This document shows, piece by piece, positions 1 through 8,928 of a stretch of DNA of 39,721 nucleotides. The stretch is from CAZTPH01 sp031552655. GTDB taxonomy: Bacteria > Pseudomonadota > Gammaproteobacteria > UBA9339. The stretch spans positions 1-39,721 of the forward strand of contig JAVBML010000043.1 of the NCBI GenBank assembly GCA_031552655.1, written 5' to 3'. A program made the position numbers and the translations under genes. Under the pieces are notes generated by a model. That model searched no databases. It was given only the letters and a program-made list of their open reading frames with translations, and was not told where the DNA came from. Position 1 is the first letter of the stretch. Every line of letters begins with the position of its first letter.

Positions 1-765
1 CAACAAGTTCTTGATGACTTAATTAATGAAACTTTGCTGCTTAATCTTGCCGGGAGAATGGGCATTAAAGTGGATAAAAAACAGTTGGATGTGATGGTAA
101 CGAGCATTGCCAAGGGCAATGGCATGACATTGGAACAACTAAGGGAGGAAGTAATCAAGAGAGAAAATATAAGTTTCGAGGAATTTCGGCAGCGGTTACG
201 TAAGCAAGCACTAATTCATGAAGTGCAGCGGCAGATTTTAGGTCCAGATATTTCCATTGATGAGCGAGATATTATCGAGGTTCAAAATAATCCGCCTTCA
301 TTGGTAGGAATGGAGATTCAGTATCAATTAAATGATATTGTTTTTACTGCCCCGGAAAATGTTAGTAAAGTTCGCCTAGGAACAATTAATAAGTTAGCGC
401 TAGAGTTAGCTAAAAAATTAAATCAAGGAGTCAATGTTAGATCGGCTATTGCAAAGATGGAGAAGCAGTTACAACCTGGAGAAAATATAGTTCTGGGCGA
501 TGACATGGGTTGGCGTCGCATCGATGAACTTCCTGAGCTGTTTGCTCCCGCCGTAGCTAAATTGAAAAAAGTTGGTCAGACGATTGGTCCCATTATAGCT
601 CCCAATGGTTTGCATCTACTGCAACTAAGGGAGATCAAAGATGGAGAAAAAGTAAAGCTTAGCAGGGAACAGGCAAGTGACATCGCGTATTCTAAAAAAA
701 TAATGAAAAAAATGGAACCATTTCTTAGAGATTTGAGGAGCAAGGCATATATCAAAATCAATTAG
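1..765 (+). CDS. surA: Periplasmic chaperone / peptidyl-prolyl isomerase SurA, 3' part
   Basis: SurA is a periplasmic chaperone that escorts outer-membrane proteins to the BAM complex. The gene is cut by the left edge of the window: the frame is already open at base 1, and 254 codons remain up to the TAG at 763-765. The visible part starts inside the SurA N-terminal helical domain (DDLINETLLLNLAGR, then a helical stretch ending in LGPDISIDERD). One parvulin (PpiC) domain follows, with typical end motifs (GDDMGWRRIDELPELF, IGPIIAPNGLHLLQL). It closes with the C-terminal helix and the AYIKIN tail usual in SurA. E. coli SurA has two parvulin domains, whereas this protein goes from the N-domain to a single one. 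The family call is confident. The true length and signal peptide cannot be seen. Confidence 0.93.
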   Translation, partial: QQVLDDLINETLLLNLAGRMGIKVDKKQLDVMVTSIAKGNGMTLEQLREEVIKRENISFEEFRQRLRKQALIHEVQRQILGPDISIDERDIIEVQNNPPSLVGMEIQYQLNDIVFTAPENVSKVRLGTINKLALELAKKLNQGVNVRSAIAKMEKQLQPGENIVLGDDMGWRRIDELPELFAPAVAKLKKVGQTIGPIIAPNGLHLLQLREIKDGEKVKLSREQASDIAYSKKIMKKMEPFLRDLRSKAYIKIN

Positions 766-1068
766 AATTATTTAATTTGCTGAAGATGTTTTTGCTTTGG
801 CAAGCACTGGTTTTATGAAATCCTGCATTTATGGAATAATTTGTTCTTCACCGACCGTAGCAAAATAAACCCTTTGGTTAAGCACTGGTAAAAAATCGCG
901 AATTTTTTAAGAATGCAATTCCATAGCAAAAATTGTCATTAAAATGAGGGTAACTATTTTTTTAGCGTTGCATACGATCCTTGCCAGTTTTTGAATTACG
1001 GCCTAGGATATTATCCTAGGGATAAAAACAGAGTTGTTTGCCTTGGTTGATGGTTTTATTTTATCTCC
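766..1068. other. Intergenic region between surA and the pilin gene
   Basis: This 303-base stretch has no convincing gene. It contains a near-exact direct repeat (ctttggcaagcactggt at 795-811 and ctttggttaagcactggt at 872-889). There is an A/T-only stem with a 5-base loop at 890-908, which could be a weak terminator after surA. An exact palindrome at 1002-1020 lies 48 bases before the pilin start. It presumably holds the pilin promoter, but no clear -35/-10 pair was found. Confidence 0.5.
1002..1020. promoter_or_regulatory. 19-bp palindrome upstream of the pilin gene
   Basis: The sequence cctaggatattatcctagg is an exact inverted repeat of 9-base arms around one central base. It ends 48 bases before the pilin ATG and has no T-run after it, so a dimeric-regulator operator is more likely than a terminator. 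Its function is inferred only. Confidence 0.35.
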
Positions 1069-1494
1069 ATGAAAAATTATTACCTGCGTGGTTTTACTCT
1101 AGTTGAATTGCTGATCGCTATTGCCATTGTGGGAATTTTGGCTGCCGTGGCCATGCCGACCTACCAAAAATATATTCGCAAAGCTTACTATGTGGAGATT
1201 GTCCAAGCGGTATTACCATTTAAGTTGGCAGTGGAAGAATGCTATCAATTAACCGATGATATAAGAGAGTGCTACGGTGGTAAAAATAATGTTCCTAGGA
1301 ACATTGAGGATAATACCAGTGGTCTAGTTAGAAGTGTGATGGTTAGTGCCGGTGGTGTAATTGTGGTAACTCCAGCGGAACTACATGGTATTAAGTCCAC
1401 GGATACCTACGTGATGACTCCTCAAATTAGTAACCATGGACAACTGCGATGGGAAAAAAGTGGTGGTGGTGTCGAAGCTGGCTATGCTAACTAA
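1069..1494 (+). CDS. pilA: Type IV pilin (PilA/PilE-like major pilin)
   Basis: This is a 141-residue type IV prepilin. It has a short positively charged leader MKNYYLRG, the prepilin peptidase site G8|F9, and the canonical FTLVELLIAIAIVGILAAVAMP hydrophobic helix start, with the conserved Glu at mature position 5 (E13). The remaining ~110 residues form a small globular head with two cysteines about nine residues apart (EECYQ, RECYG). That spacing is unlike the C-terminal D-loop pair of most T4a pilins. The start codon has no obvious Shine-Dalgarno sequence. The stop overlaps the start of pilB, so pilin, pilB and pilC form one transcription unit (pilA-pilB-pilC order). The pilin would be assembled into pili by PilB and PilC after processing by PilD, which is not encoded here. 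Confidence 0.9.
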   Translation: MKNYYLRGFTLVELLIAIAIVGILAAVAMPTYQKYIRKAYYVEIVQAVLPFKLAVEECYQLTDDIRECYGGKNNVPRNIEDNTSGLVRSVMVSAGGVIVVTPAELHGIKSTDTYVMTPQISNHGQLRWEKSGGGVEAGYAN

Positions 1495-2671
1495 AGTGAT
1501 CGCCGTGGAGAGTAAAAAAATCGAAGATAATTCCGTGGTAAAATTAGTGGATAGCATAATGGATCGTGCCATAGCAAAGCAGGTGTCGGATGTTCATTTT
1601 GAACCCCATGGTGACCATGGACGAATACGTTTTCGCATAGATGGTATGCTCCATGAGGAGCATAAAGTTAGTATGGCTCTATGGCAAGGGATCGGTGCTC
1701 GATTAAAAATAATGGCAAATGTAAATATTGCCGAAAAGCGCATGCCCCAGGATGGTAGATTTACAGTGGGACAATTTACGAATAGATATTATGATTGTCG
1801 CTTAAGTTCGTGCCCTACGATTTTTGGTGAGAAAATTGTTGTGAGAATTTTAAATCCGTCCAATGCCATTTTGCAGCTAGATGAGTTGGGATTTACCGAT
1901 GAAGCCATGGCTCTATTCAGGCAATGTGTATATTCTCCCCAGGGCATGATTTTAGTTACCGGGCCTACGGGTAGTGGTAAAACGGTTACTTTGTATAGTG
2001 CTCTTGATTTGCTAAATGTGGCAACGAAGAATATATCTACCATTGAGGATCCCGTGGAGATCAATTTGTCGGGTATTAATCAGGTGGAGGTAAATGTTAA
2101 GATAGGATTAGACTTTGCAGTCATACTACGGGCACTGCTGCGCCAAGATCCCGATGTTATTATGATTGGTGAAATTCGCGATGAAATCACAGCAAAAATA
2201 GCAGTCAATGCAGCTCACACAGGACATTTAGTATTGGCAACGTTGCATACAAATTCCGCCGCTGCTTCATTAACTAGGATGCTAAATATGGAAATTATGC
2301 CTTTTAATTTAGCAACTTCTCTTCGATTGGTAATTGCCCAAAGATTACTTAGAAAACTCTGTGAATTTTGCAAAGTACCTCGGAAATTGTCACCCATGGC
2401 CGAACTTAGTTATGGATTACCAAGGGATGTTACTATATATATGGCTCAAGGGTGTGCCAAGTGTATTCAAGGTTATCGAGGGCGCATAGCCATTTTTGAA
2501 TTATTGGCCATAGATGAGGTAATTAGTAATACCATTGTGCAATGTTCCAATGTCTGTGTGATTGAACAACAGCTTGTTTCTTTGCCCTATAAAAAGTTAG
2601 GGGAGTTGGCATTGAACAAAGTATGTGCCGGTATTACTAGCTTAGAAGAGGTTAGTAGGGTAATGGGATGA
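1484..2671 (+). CDS. pilB: Type IV pilus assembly ATPase PilB (short form)
   Basis: PilB is the cytoplasmic hexameric ATPase that drives pilus extension. Visible are Walker A GPTGSGKT (about residues 160-167), the Asp/Walker B region DPDVIMIGEIRD, the His box (AAHTGHLVLATLHTN) and a zinc-binding tetracysteine (CEFC near 293-296 and CAKC further on). The ATG at 1484 overlaps the pilin stop by 11 bases and gives 395 residues. An in-frame ATG at 1436 would add 16 residues that are only the other frame of the pilin tail. Usual PilB proteins are about 560 residues with an N-terminal T2SSE_N (N1D) domain. That domain is absent here and the protein begins at the N2D/core region. The ATGA overlap at 2668-2671 couples it to pilC. 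The PilT-type retraction ATPase is less likely because of the zinc motif and the neighbours. Confidence 0.88.
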   Translation: MLTKVIAVESKKIEDNSVVKLVDSIMDRAIAKQVSDVHFEPHGDHGRIRFRIDGMLHEEHKVSMALWQGIGARLKIMANVNIAEKRMPQDGRFTVGQFTNRYYDCRLSSCPTIFGEKIVVRILNPSNAILQLDELGFTDEAMALFRQCVYSPQGMILVTGPTGSGKTVTLYSALDLLNVATKNISTIEDPVEINLSGINQVEVNVKIGLDFAVILRALLRQDPDVIMIGEIRDEITAKIAVNAAHTGHLVLATLHTNSAAASLTRMLNMEIMPFNLATSLRLVIAQRLLRKLCEFCKVPRKLSPMAELSYGLPRDVTIYMAQGCAKCIQGYRGRIAIFELLAIDEVISNTIVQCSNVCVIEQQLVSLPYKKLGELALNKVCAGITSLEEVSRVMG

Positions 2672-3873
2672 GGATGGGTCGCTATAGTTGGAGCGGCATA
2701 GATGGCAGTGGTCATAGGGTTTCCGGCCACTATTTAGCAAAGAATAAATTTCAGCTAAGACAAATATTAATTAAAAAAAATATTTATCCTATAAAAATAA
2801 ATCTTTCTCTTGGTTCTATTTTTAGTTGTGGTAAATCCTTGGGGATACGACATGTCAGCTATTTTATGGAACAATTTGCAATTTTAATCGGTGCCAATGT
2901 TAATATAACCAAGGCACTGGATATTATTTTACATGGTATTAAAAATAGAAAATTAGCTTTTGTCGTTAGCAGTTGCCGAGAATCCATTGGTCAGGGAAAA
3001 TCATGCTATTTAGCTATGAAAGAATTACCCGATTATTTTGATGATTTTATTTGTAATTTAGTTAATGTCGGTGAGGAGACGGGAGCTCTAGATGTGATGC
3101 TACATGAATTGGCTAGCCATCTTAAAAAAATTGGAAAAAGAAGAAGTCAGTTGTTGAAAGCCTCTCTCTATCCCCTTGCAGTTTTTACGGTAGGAATACT
3201 AGTGTGCTTTCTATTTTTCGCATTTATCATTCCTCAATTTGAACATATGTTTGCTAATTTTGGATCCCCCTTACCAGGCTATACGCGTTCTATTATCGCT
3301 CTGGGCTATGGCATAAAAAAGTGGGGAGGAGTTGTTTTTTTAGCTCTCATTGGTTTGGGATATGCTATGAAAATTTTCTGCGGATGTTCTTCGGGAGCAT
3401 GTCTATTCGTAGATGAGATTCTATTAAAATTGCCTGTAGTTCGAAAAATAGTGCAATATACAATTTTAGCTCGTTTTATGGGAACCATGAGTTTAATGCT
3501 GCGTGCTGGTATCACCATTCCCAAAGCTTTGGAAATTTTGAATAACACTTTGGGTAATCGGCGCTATGAACTTCTCCTGGAAGAAATGAGATTAGCTCTG
3601 GTGCAGGGAATTTCCATGAGTAATTTTTTGAAGAATTGTCCATCGCTATTTCCCTACCAGACGGTGCAATTGATTACTTTGGGTGAGGAAACTGGATCCC
3701 TGGATAAACAATTGGAGAAAATGGCGGCTATCTATGACGAAAAATTGACTACCATTTTAGATAATTTACATACCCTCTTTGAACCCATTGTAATGCTAGT
3801 TTTGGGAACCATTGTGGGGGGATTGGCTGTGGGAATTTATTTGCCGATTTTTCGCCTTGGCGTAATAATCTAG
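2668..3873 (+). CDS. pilC: Type IV pilus inner-membrane platform protein PilC
   Basis: PilC is the inner-membrane platform on which the PilB ATPase acts during pilin polymerisation. The 401-residue product matches the family's usual length. It has two T2SSF domains: the first around residues 65-190 (MEQFAILIGANVNITKALD, LVNVGEETGALDVMLHELA) and the second around 265-390 (RFMGTMSLMLRAGITIPKALE, ITLGEETGSLDKQLEKMA). Three hydrophobic segments lie near 170-192, 215-232 and 370-395. The start overlaps the pilB stop as ATGA, indicating translational coupling. Its TAG stop shares a CTAG with the stop of the convergent pmbA gene. pilD, which often follows pilC in other species, is absent. Confidence 0.92.
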   Translation: MRMGRYSWSGIDGSGHRVSGHYLAKNKFQLRQILIKKNIYPIKINLSLGSIFSCGKSLGIRHVSYFMEQFAILIGANVNITKALDIILHGIKNRKLAFVVSSCRESIGQGKSCYLAMKELPDYFDDFICNLVNVGEETGALDVMLHELASHLKKIGKRRSQLLKASLYPLAVFTVGILVCFLFFAFIIPQFEHMFANFGSPLPGYTRSIIALGYGIKKWGGVVFLALIGLGYAMKIFCGCSSGACLFVDEILLKLPVVRKIVQYTILARFMGTMSLMLRAGITIPKALEILNNTLGNRRYELLLEEMRLALVQGISMSNFLKNCPSLFPYQTVQLITLGEETGSLDKQLEKMAAIYDEKLTTILDNLHTLFEPIVMLVLGTIVGGLAVGIYLPIFRLGVII

Positions 3874-5201
3874 TGTCCGGCAATGGCCATTTCATTTACT
3901 AAAATAGATCCCGTTAAAATTTTGGATGAATATTCTATATCATTGCCCAGGGCAATAATTCCAAGAAACATATCTCTTAAATTACCAGCTATGGTAATGC
4001 TTGTAACGGGAAATTCGATGGTGCCGTTTTCTACCCAATAGCCAAAAGCACCGCAGGAATAATTTCCCGTAACTATATTTATGTCACCGCCTAGCAGCTC
4101 CGTGACCACTAATCCTTGGTGCATTTTTTTTAATAGCATGGGAAAATCTAGTTTTTCTACACCATTGACAATAATGTTATGTATTCCACCGCAGTTTCCC
4201 GTGGTTTTTAAATTTAGCTTACGGGCACAATAGCTATCCAGCAGATATCTTTGTAGCATGCCATCGCTAACTATGGGAGAGGGTTGTGTTTGGATACCCT
4301 CTTGGTCAAAGGGAGTGCTGCCTAGGGCTCCGAGAATAGTGGGATCTTCCAAGATAGCTATTCCCGGAGGGAAAATTTTTTTACCGATGCTGTCTACTAA
4401 AAAAGAACTACGACGATATATGTTAGTTCCCGCTATTGTTCGCAGAAAATTATTTATAAGTGCTGCAGCTGTATCCCTGGAAAATATTATGGGAGCATTT
4501 CTACTGGTTATTTTTTTAGCTCCTAGGCGTGCCATGGTTCGTTCCGCTGCCGTGGTAGCTAAATGGGTATGGGATACTAGGTTGCTCGATTTTCGTGCAA
4601 TGCTATGGTAGCCATCTCTTTCTTTGTGACCATTTTCTTCCGCAATAAAAACACAGCCCATGCTATGTTTAGTGCGATTAATAATTCCTAAAAAATCATT
4701 ACTGTTAGCGTAAACACTAGTGCTTTGGGAAGTAGCAATGGAGGCCTCTTCGGTCCCATTGATTTTTTTGCATTGTAAACCCTGGGTTTCATTCGCCTTG
4801 GCTAAATTTATTGCTTCTTCCGTAGTAATGTGCCAAGGATGATATAAATCTAAATCAGAATAATTAAATGCCATGAGCTCCCTGGATGCCAATCCTAAGC
4901 ATGGATCTTCCTCGGTGAAGCGGGCAATGTAGAGTGCTTTTTGCATAGCATCTGCAATGGCTGTATTGGAAAAGTCCGAAGTTGTTGCTCTACCGATTTT
5001 TTTTCCTAGGTAGATTGTAATTTCTAAATTTTTGCTGCGGTAATGCTCCATGGTTTCAATGCGCTGTTTGCATACATTAATAAAAAAACCCGTGTCTGTA
5101 TGCATATGTACTTCGGCATCGGTAGCTTCTGATTTTTTTATTTTTTCTAAAATAGCAATGGCTAGGGCGCTAAGTTCGCTGTTTTTTTTGACAAAATCCA
5201 T
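3870..5201 (-). CDS. pmbA: TldE/PmbA-family metalloprotease subunit
   Basis: PmbA (TldE) pairs with TldD as a cytosolic protease that trims small or unfolded peptides, for example microcin B17 precursor and CcdA. The 443-residue length fits the family. Diagnostic features are the N-terminal beta-rich part (GKKIGRATTSDFS), the central NNFLRTIAGTNIYRRSSFL segment, and the C-terminal GMLQRYLLDSYCARKL, TGNCGGIHNIIV and NIVTGNYSCGAFGYWVENG motifs. Like other TldE subunits it lacks an HExxxH zinc site. It starts 11 bases after the lon stop, so it is probably co-transcribed with lon. It ends tail-to-tail with pilC through overlapping TAG stops. tldD is not in this window. Proximity to a peptide exporter elsewhere in the window (C39 ABC) makes a peptide-maturation role possible but unproven. 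Confidence 0.92.
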   Translation of the reverse strand: MDFVKKNSELSALAIAILEKIKKSEATDAEVHMHTDTGFFINVCKQRIETMEHYRSKNLEITIYLGKKIGRATTSDFSNTAIADAMQKALYIARFTEEDPCLGLASRELMAFNYSDLDLYHPWHITTEEAINLAKANETQGLQCKKINGTEEASIATSQSTSVYANSNDFLGIINRTKHSMGCVFIAEENGHKERDGYHSIARKSSNLVSHTHLATTAAERTMARLGAKKITSRNAPIIFSRDTAAALINNFLRTIAGTNIYRRSSFLVDSIGKKIFPPGIAILEDPTILGALGSTPFDQEGIQTQPSPIVSDGMLQRYLLDSYCARKLNLKTTGNCGGIHNIIVNGVEKLDFPMLLKKMHQGLVVTELLGGDINIVTGNYSCGAFGYWVENGTIEFPVTSITIAGNLRDMFLGIIALGNDIEYSSKILTGSILVNEMAIAGH

Positions 5202-5212
5202 GAATCATCTAC

Positions 5213-7606
5213 CTATCTACGTGATCTAGTTTTTTTCACCGCAGTTGGTGTGGGTACCACTTTTAGTGCTATTTCCAAAACCTGGTCGATACGTTTTACG
5301 GGTCTAATATCTAAATTTTGCGTAATATTTTTTGGCATTTCCTTGAGCTCCTTAGCATTTTCCTCGGGAATAATTACAATTTTGATGCCTCCCCTAAGGG
5401 CCGCCAGCAATTTTTCCTTGAGGCCACCGATGGGCAATACTTCGCCGCGCAGAGTAATTTCGCCGGTCATGGCTACGTCAGCGCGTACCGGTATATTAGT
5501 GAGAGCGGATACCAAGGCGGTGCACATGCTAATGCCTGCACTGGGGCCATCCTTTGGAGTCGCTCCTTCGGGAACATGTACATGGATATCGGTTTTTTCA
5601 TGGAAATCCTTTTTAATACCAAGGGAAACGGATCTACTGCGTACTACCGTGAGAGCTGCATGAATAGATTCTTGCATAATTTCACCCAGTTGTCCCGTGT
5701 AGATAGCTTTTCCCTTACCGGAAACTATTGCTACCTCTATGGTCAATAGATCGCCACCGGTTTCAGTCCAGGCAAGTCCGTGAACTTGACCGATTAAATC
5801 TTTATTTTCTGCTAGACCGAAGTGAAAGATTTGAACTCCAAGAAAATTTTCAATTTTATCTCCCGTGATAATCTCTTTACTTATTTTGCTATTTTCACTC
5901 GAGGAGAGAATCTTTTTCACGGTTTTTCTACAAATTTTAGCTATCTCACGCTCTAGGCTACGTACGCCAGCTTCCCGGGTATAGTGACGAATGATCTCCA
6001 AAATAGCATCTTCGCTGAAGGAAATTTCCTTGGCTTTGAGACCATTTTCTTTGATTTGTTTTGGAATTAGATATTTAGTGGCAATGTTTAGTTTTTCCTC
6101 TTCGGTGTAGCCGGCTAATCTAATGATTTCCATGCGATCCAAAAGGGGCGCTGGGATGTCCAGTGAATTTGAAGTGGCAATGAACATTACGTCCGATAGG
6201 TCATAGTCAACTTCAATGTAATGATCGCTGAAGCTTTGGTTTTGTTCTGGGTCTAGAACTTCCAACAGTGCCGAAGCTGGGTCGCCGCGAAAATCCATGG
6301 CCATCTTATCCACTTCATCGAGCATGAATAGTGGATTTTTCACTTTTATTTTTGCCATCTTTTGGAGAATTTTTCCCGGTGATGATCCAATGTAGGTACG
6401 TCGATGGCCGCGAATCTCCGCTTCATCGCGCATTCCTCCTAGGGAGATGCGGATAAATTTACGTCCCGTGGCCCTTGCGATGGATTGACCCAGGGAAGTT
6501 TTACCCACTCCCGGTGGTCCCACTAGGCAAAGGATAGGACCTTTGGTTTTTTTGATGCGACTTTGGACCGCTAAATATTCAATTATGCGTTCCTTAATTT
6601 TTTCTAGCCCATAGTGATCGGCATCGAGAATTTTTTCTGCACGATTAATGTCGGTATTTATTTTGGAAGAATTTTTCCAGGGTAAATCTAGCAACCAATC
6701 CAAATAGTTACGCGACACGGTTGCCTCCGCGGATAGAGGTGGCATCAGTGCTAATTTATTTAGCTCCGCCAGAGCTTTTTCTTTTGCTTCGTTGCTTAAT
6801 CCCACTTTGTTGATTTTTACACGAAGTTTTTCCATTTCCGATAGAGGTTGCTTGCCTTCGTTGAGTTCATCCAATTCCTTTTGAATGGCCTTCATTTTTT
6901 CGTTGAGGTAAAATTCATGCTGCGTTTTGTTTAATTGATTTTTTACGCGATTTTTAACCTTCTCTTCAACTTGCAATATTTCCAATTCATGGGATAGCAA
7001 GGAGATAACTATTTTTAGGCGCTCCTTGGTATTTTGGGTTTCCAAGATAGTTTGTTTATCCCCTAGGCTAATCATAGGTAAGTGGGCGGCTACCACATCT
7101 GCTAGACGTCCCGGTTCGCTAATGTTAGGTAAGGCAGATAAGATTTCAAAGGGAATTTTGGAGTTTAATTTGGTGTATTCCTCGAAGCTATTAATGAGAG
7201 TCCTGACCAGGGCTTCGGATTCTTTATCCTGAATTATTTCATCACCCAGGGGTTCAATTTCTCCCATGAGAGTTAAGTTGTCTTCGGTGATTTTTAGGGC
7301 TCGTCCACGACTTGTGCCCTCGGCCAGTACCTTAATGGTGCCATCGGGAAGTTTTAATACTTGGATAATGTTAGCGATGGAACCAATGGTGTAGAGGTCG
7401 TCGGGTTTTGGGTCTTCGCTTTTTGAGTTTTTTTGGGAGACAAAGAATATTTGTTTACCTGAGGTTACGCTGATGTCCAGTGCTCGCACTGACTTCGAAC
7501 GATTAATAAATAGGGGCACCACCATGAAGGGATAGATAACCGTGTCACGCAGTGGTAGCACGGATATTGTTAGCATAGAGCTCTTCGTTTGTGCTTGTTC
7601 TGTCAT
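5213..7606 (-). CDS. lon: ATP-dependent protease La (Lon)
   Basis: Lon is the cytosolic AAA+ serine protease that degrades misfolded and regulatory proteins. The 797 residues cover the N-terminal substrate domain (about 10-300, starting SVLPLRDTVIYPFMVVPLF), the AAA+ module with Walker A GPPGVGKT at 363-370 and Walker B LFMLDEVDK, and the protease domain. The catalytic dyad is intact: Ser689 in PKDGPSAG and Lys732 in GGLKEKLLAA. The length is close to E. coli Lon (784), with a basic C-terminal tail (KKTRSRR). It lies 43 bases downstream of clpX on the same strand, as in the common clpX-lon arrangement, and 11 bases upstream of pmbA. An AAGAAG sequence precedes the ATG and may serve as the ribosome binding site. 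Confidence 0.97.
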   Translation of the reverse strand: MTEQAQTKSSMLTISVLPLRDTVIYPFMVVPLFINRSKSVRALDISVTSGKQIFFVSQKNSKSEDPKPDDLYTIGSIANIIQVLKLPDGTIKVLAEGTSRGRALKITEDNLTLMGEIEPLGDEIIQDKESEALVRTLINSFEEYTKLNSKIPFEILSALPNISEPGRLADVVAAHLPMISLGDKQTILETQNTKERLKIVISLLSHELEILQVEEKVKNRVKNQLNKTQHEFYLNEKMKAIQKELDELNEGKQPLSEMEKLRVKINKVGLSNEAKEKALAELNKLALMPPLSAEATVSRNYLDWLLDLPWKNSSKINTDINRAEKILDADHYGLEKIKERIIEYLAVQSRIKKTKGPILCLVGPPGVGKTSLGQSIARATGRKFIRISLGGMRDEAEIRGHRRTYIGSSPGKILQKMAKIKVKNPLFMLDEVDKMAMDFRGDPASALLEVLDPEQNQSFSDHYIEVDYDLSDVMFIATSNSLDIPAPLLDRMEIIRLAGYTEEEKLNIATKYLIPKQIKENGLKAKEISFSEDAILEIIRHYTREAGVRSLEREIAKICRKTVKKILSSSENSKISKEIITGDKIENFLGVQIFHFGLAENKDLIGQVHGLAWTETGGDLLTIEVAIVSGKGKAIYTGQLGEIMQESIHAALTVVRSRSVSLGIKKDFHEKTDIHVHVPEGATPKDGPSAGISMCTALVSALTNIPVRADVAMTGEITLRGEVLPIGGLKEKLLAALRGGIKIVIIPEENAKELKEMPKNITQNLDIRPVKRIDQVLEIALKVVPTPTAVKKTRSRR

Positions 7607-7649
7607 ATTGTTATCTTCTTGATATTATTTCCAAATTTTTTATTTGTTA

Positions 7650-8867
7650 CTAATTCCTTATATATATTGGGGCTTTGATTTTATTTACAACCCCATCGTC
7701 GATAATGATTTTTTTGATATTTTTTTCTGAGGGTAGAGTATACATGGTATCTAGCAACAGGTTTTCTAGGATTGCCCTTAGACCCCGGGCCCCCGTTTTT
7801 CTAGCTATGGATTTGCGAGCAATTTCTGCAATGGCTTCGGAAGTGAATTCTAATTCCACATCCTCCATGTGAAATAATTTGCAGTATTGTTTAGTTAGGG
7901 CATTTTTAGGTTCCATTAGTACTTTTACTAAGTCCTTTTCTTCGAGTTCGTCAAGCACTGCCATTACTGGTAATCTTCCTACAAATTCTGGAATTAGACC
8001 AAATTTGATCAAATCTTCCGGTTCCACTTGTTGCAGTAGTTCTCCCTGGGTTTTTTTGTTTTTTTCATCAAATATTTTGGCGGAGAAACCAATGCTTGAT
8101 TTTTCACTACGTTCTTGAATTATCTTGCTAAGATCGGCGAAAGCACCGCCACAGATGAAGAGTATGTTTTTGGTGTTAACATGGAGATATTCCTGCTGTG
8201 GATGCTTACGATTGCCCTGGGGTGGTACACCAGCTACGGTTCCTTCGATTATCTTTAAAAGAGCTTGCTGCACTCCCTCTCCTGAGACATCGCGTGTTAG
8301 GGAAGGGCTGTCGCTTTTTCTAGCTATTTTATCTATTTCATCTATGTAGATGATTCCCATTTCCGCTTTTTTAACATCATAGTTACTATTTTGGAGTAAT
8401 TTTTGAATTATGGTTTCCACATCATCACCGACGTAACCCGCTTCGGTTAGTGTGGTAGCATCTGCTATGGCAAAGGGAACATTAAGTAGCTTTGCTAGAG
8501 TTTCGGCGAGGAGGGTTTTACCGTTTCCCGTGGGACCAATGAGGATAATATTGCTTTTACTAAGCTCCACCTCTTGATCAGCGCTGCTCAACTGCTTTCT
8601 ATGCAGCAATCTTTTATAGTGATTATATACGGCGACACTGAGAACTTTTTTCGCCATATTTTGACCAATAACATAGTCATCTAAAATCTTATTAATTTCT
8701 TGGGGTATGGATAGCTTGATTTCTCCAATGATATCTTCTCCCCTAAGGGAGTTATTGATTTCCTCGATGCATTCATTGCAGATCGCCGCAGATTCTCCCT
8801 GGACCAAGCTTTGAATATCTTGCTTGGATTTCCCGCAGAAGGAACAAAATTGATTTTCTTCTTTCAT
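7650..8867 (-). CDS. clpX: ClpX ATPase, unfoldase subunit of ClpXP
   Basis: ClpX unfolds tagged proteins and feeds them to the ClpP peptidase. The 405-residue protein has the N-terminal zinc-binding domain (C8, C11, C30, C33), Walker A GPTGNGKT at 111-118, Walker B IIYIDEIDKIA, and the pore and sensor motifs usual for the family (AGYVGDDVE, FVGRLPV). The IGF tripeptide that docks into ClpP is kept (SSIGFSAK). That is notable because clpP, normally just upstream, is not there: the 209 bases upstream contain only a promoter-like region, and the next gene is a uracil-DNA glycosylase. The loop implies that ClpP is encoded elsewhere. No strong ribosome binding site precedes the ATG. Confidence 0.96.
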   Translation of the reverse strand: MKEENQFCSFCGKSKQDIQSLVQGESAAICNECIEEINNSLRGEDIIGEIKLSIPQEINKILDDYVIGQNMAKKVLSVAVYNHYKRLLHRKQLSSADQEVELSKSNIILIGPTGNGKTLLAETLAKLLNVPFAIADATTLTEAGYVGDDVETIIQKLLQNSNYDVKKAEMGIIYIDEIDKIARKSDSPSLTRDVSGEGVQQALLKIIEGTVAGVPPQGNRKHPQQEYLHVNTKNILFICGGAFADLSKIIQERSEKSSIGFSAKIFDEKNKKTQGELLQQVEPEDLIKFGLIPEFVGRLPVMAVLDELEEKDLVKVLMEPKNALTKQYCKLFHMEDVELEFTSEAIAEIARKSIARKTGARGLRAILENLLLDTMYTLPSEKNIKKIIIDDGVVNKIKAPIYIRN

Positions 8868-8899
8868 GGCTACGTAGTAAATCTAATTAATAATAGTAA

Positions 8900-8928
8900 A
8901 TAATGCCCTAACTCAGGTGCGATGACAA
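8900..8928 (-). promoter_or_regulatory. Probable clpX promoter
   Basis: Reading the minus strand there is a -35 TTGTCA (8928-8923), a 17-base spacer and a -10 CATTAT (8905-8900), about 30 bases before the clpX ATG. The preceding C (CTTGTCA) and a GGGCAT before the -10 also loosely recall a sigma-32 promoter. It gives clpX its own promoter in the space where clpP would normally lie. It is a consensus match only. Confidence 0.4.

Noticed and set aside
795..889. CRISPR or mobile-element repeat
   Set aside because: Only two imperfect copies of a 17-18 base repeat are present, with no array, terminal inverted repeats or transposase.
890..908. Rho-independent terminator after surA
   Set aside because: The stem is made only of A-T pairs around a CGCGA loop and would be too weak. 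It is mentioned in the intergenic entry only.
5250..5749. Two long open frames on the plus strand opposite lon
   Set aside because: They are antisense shadows of the conserved Lon protease domain and have no family match or ribosome binding site.
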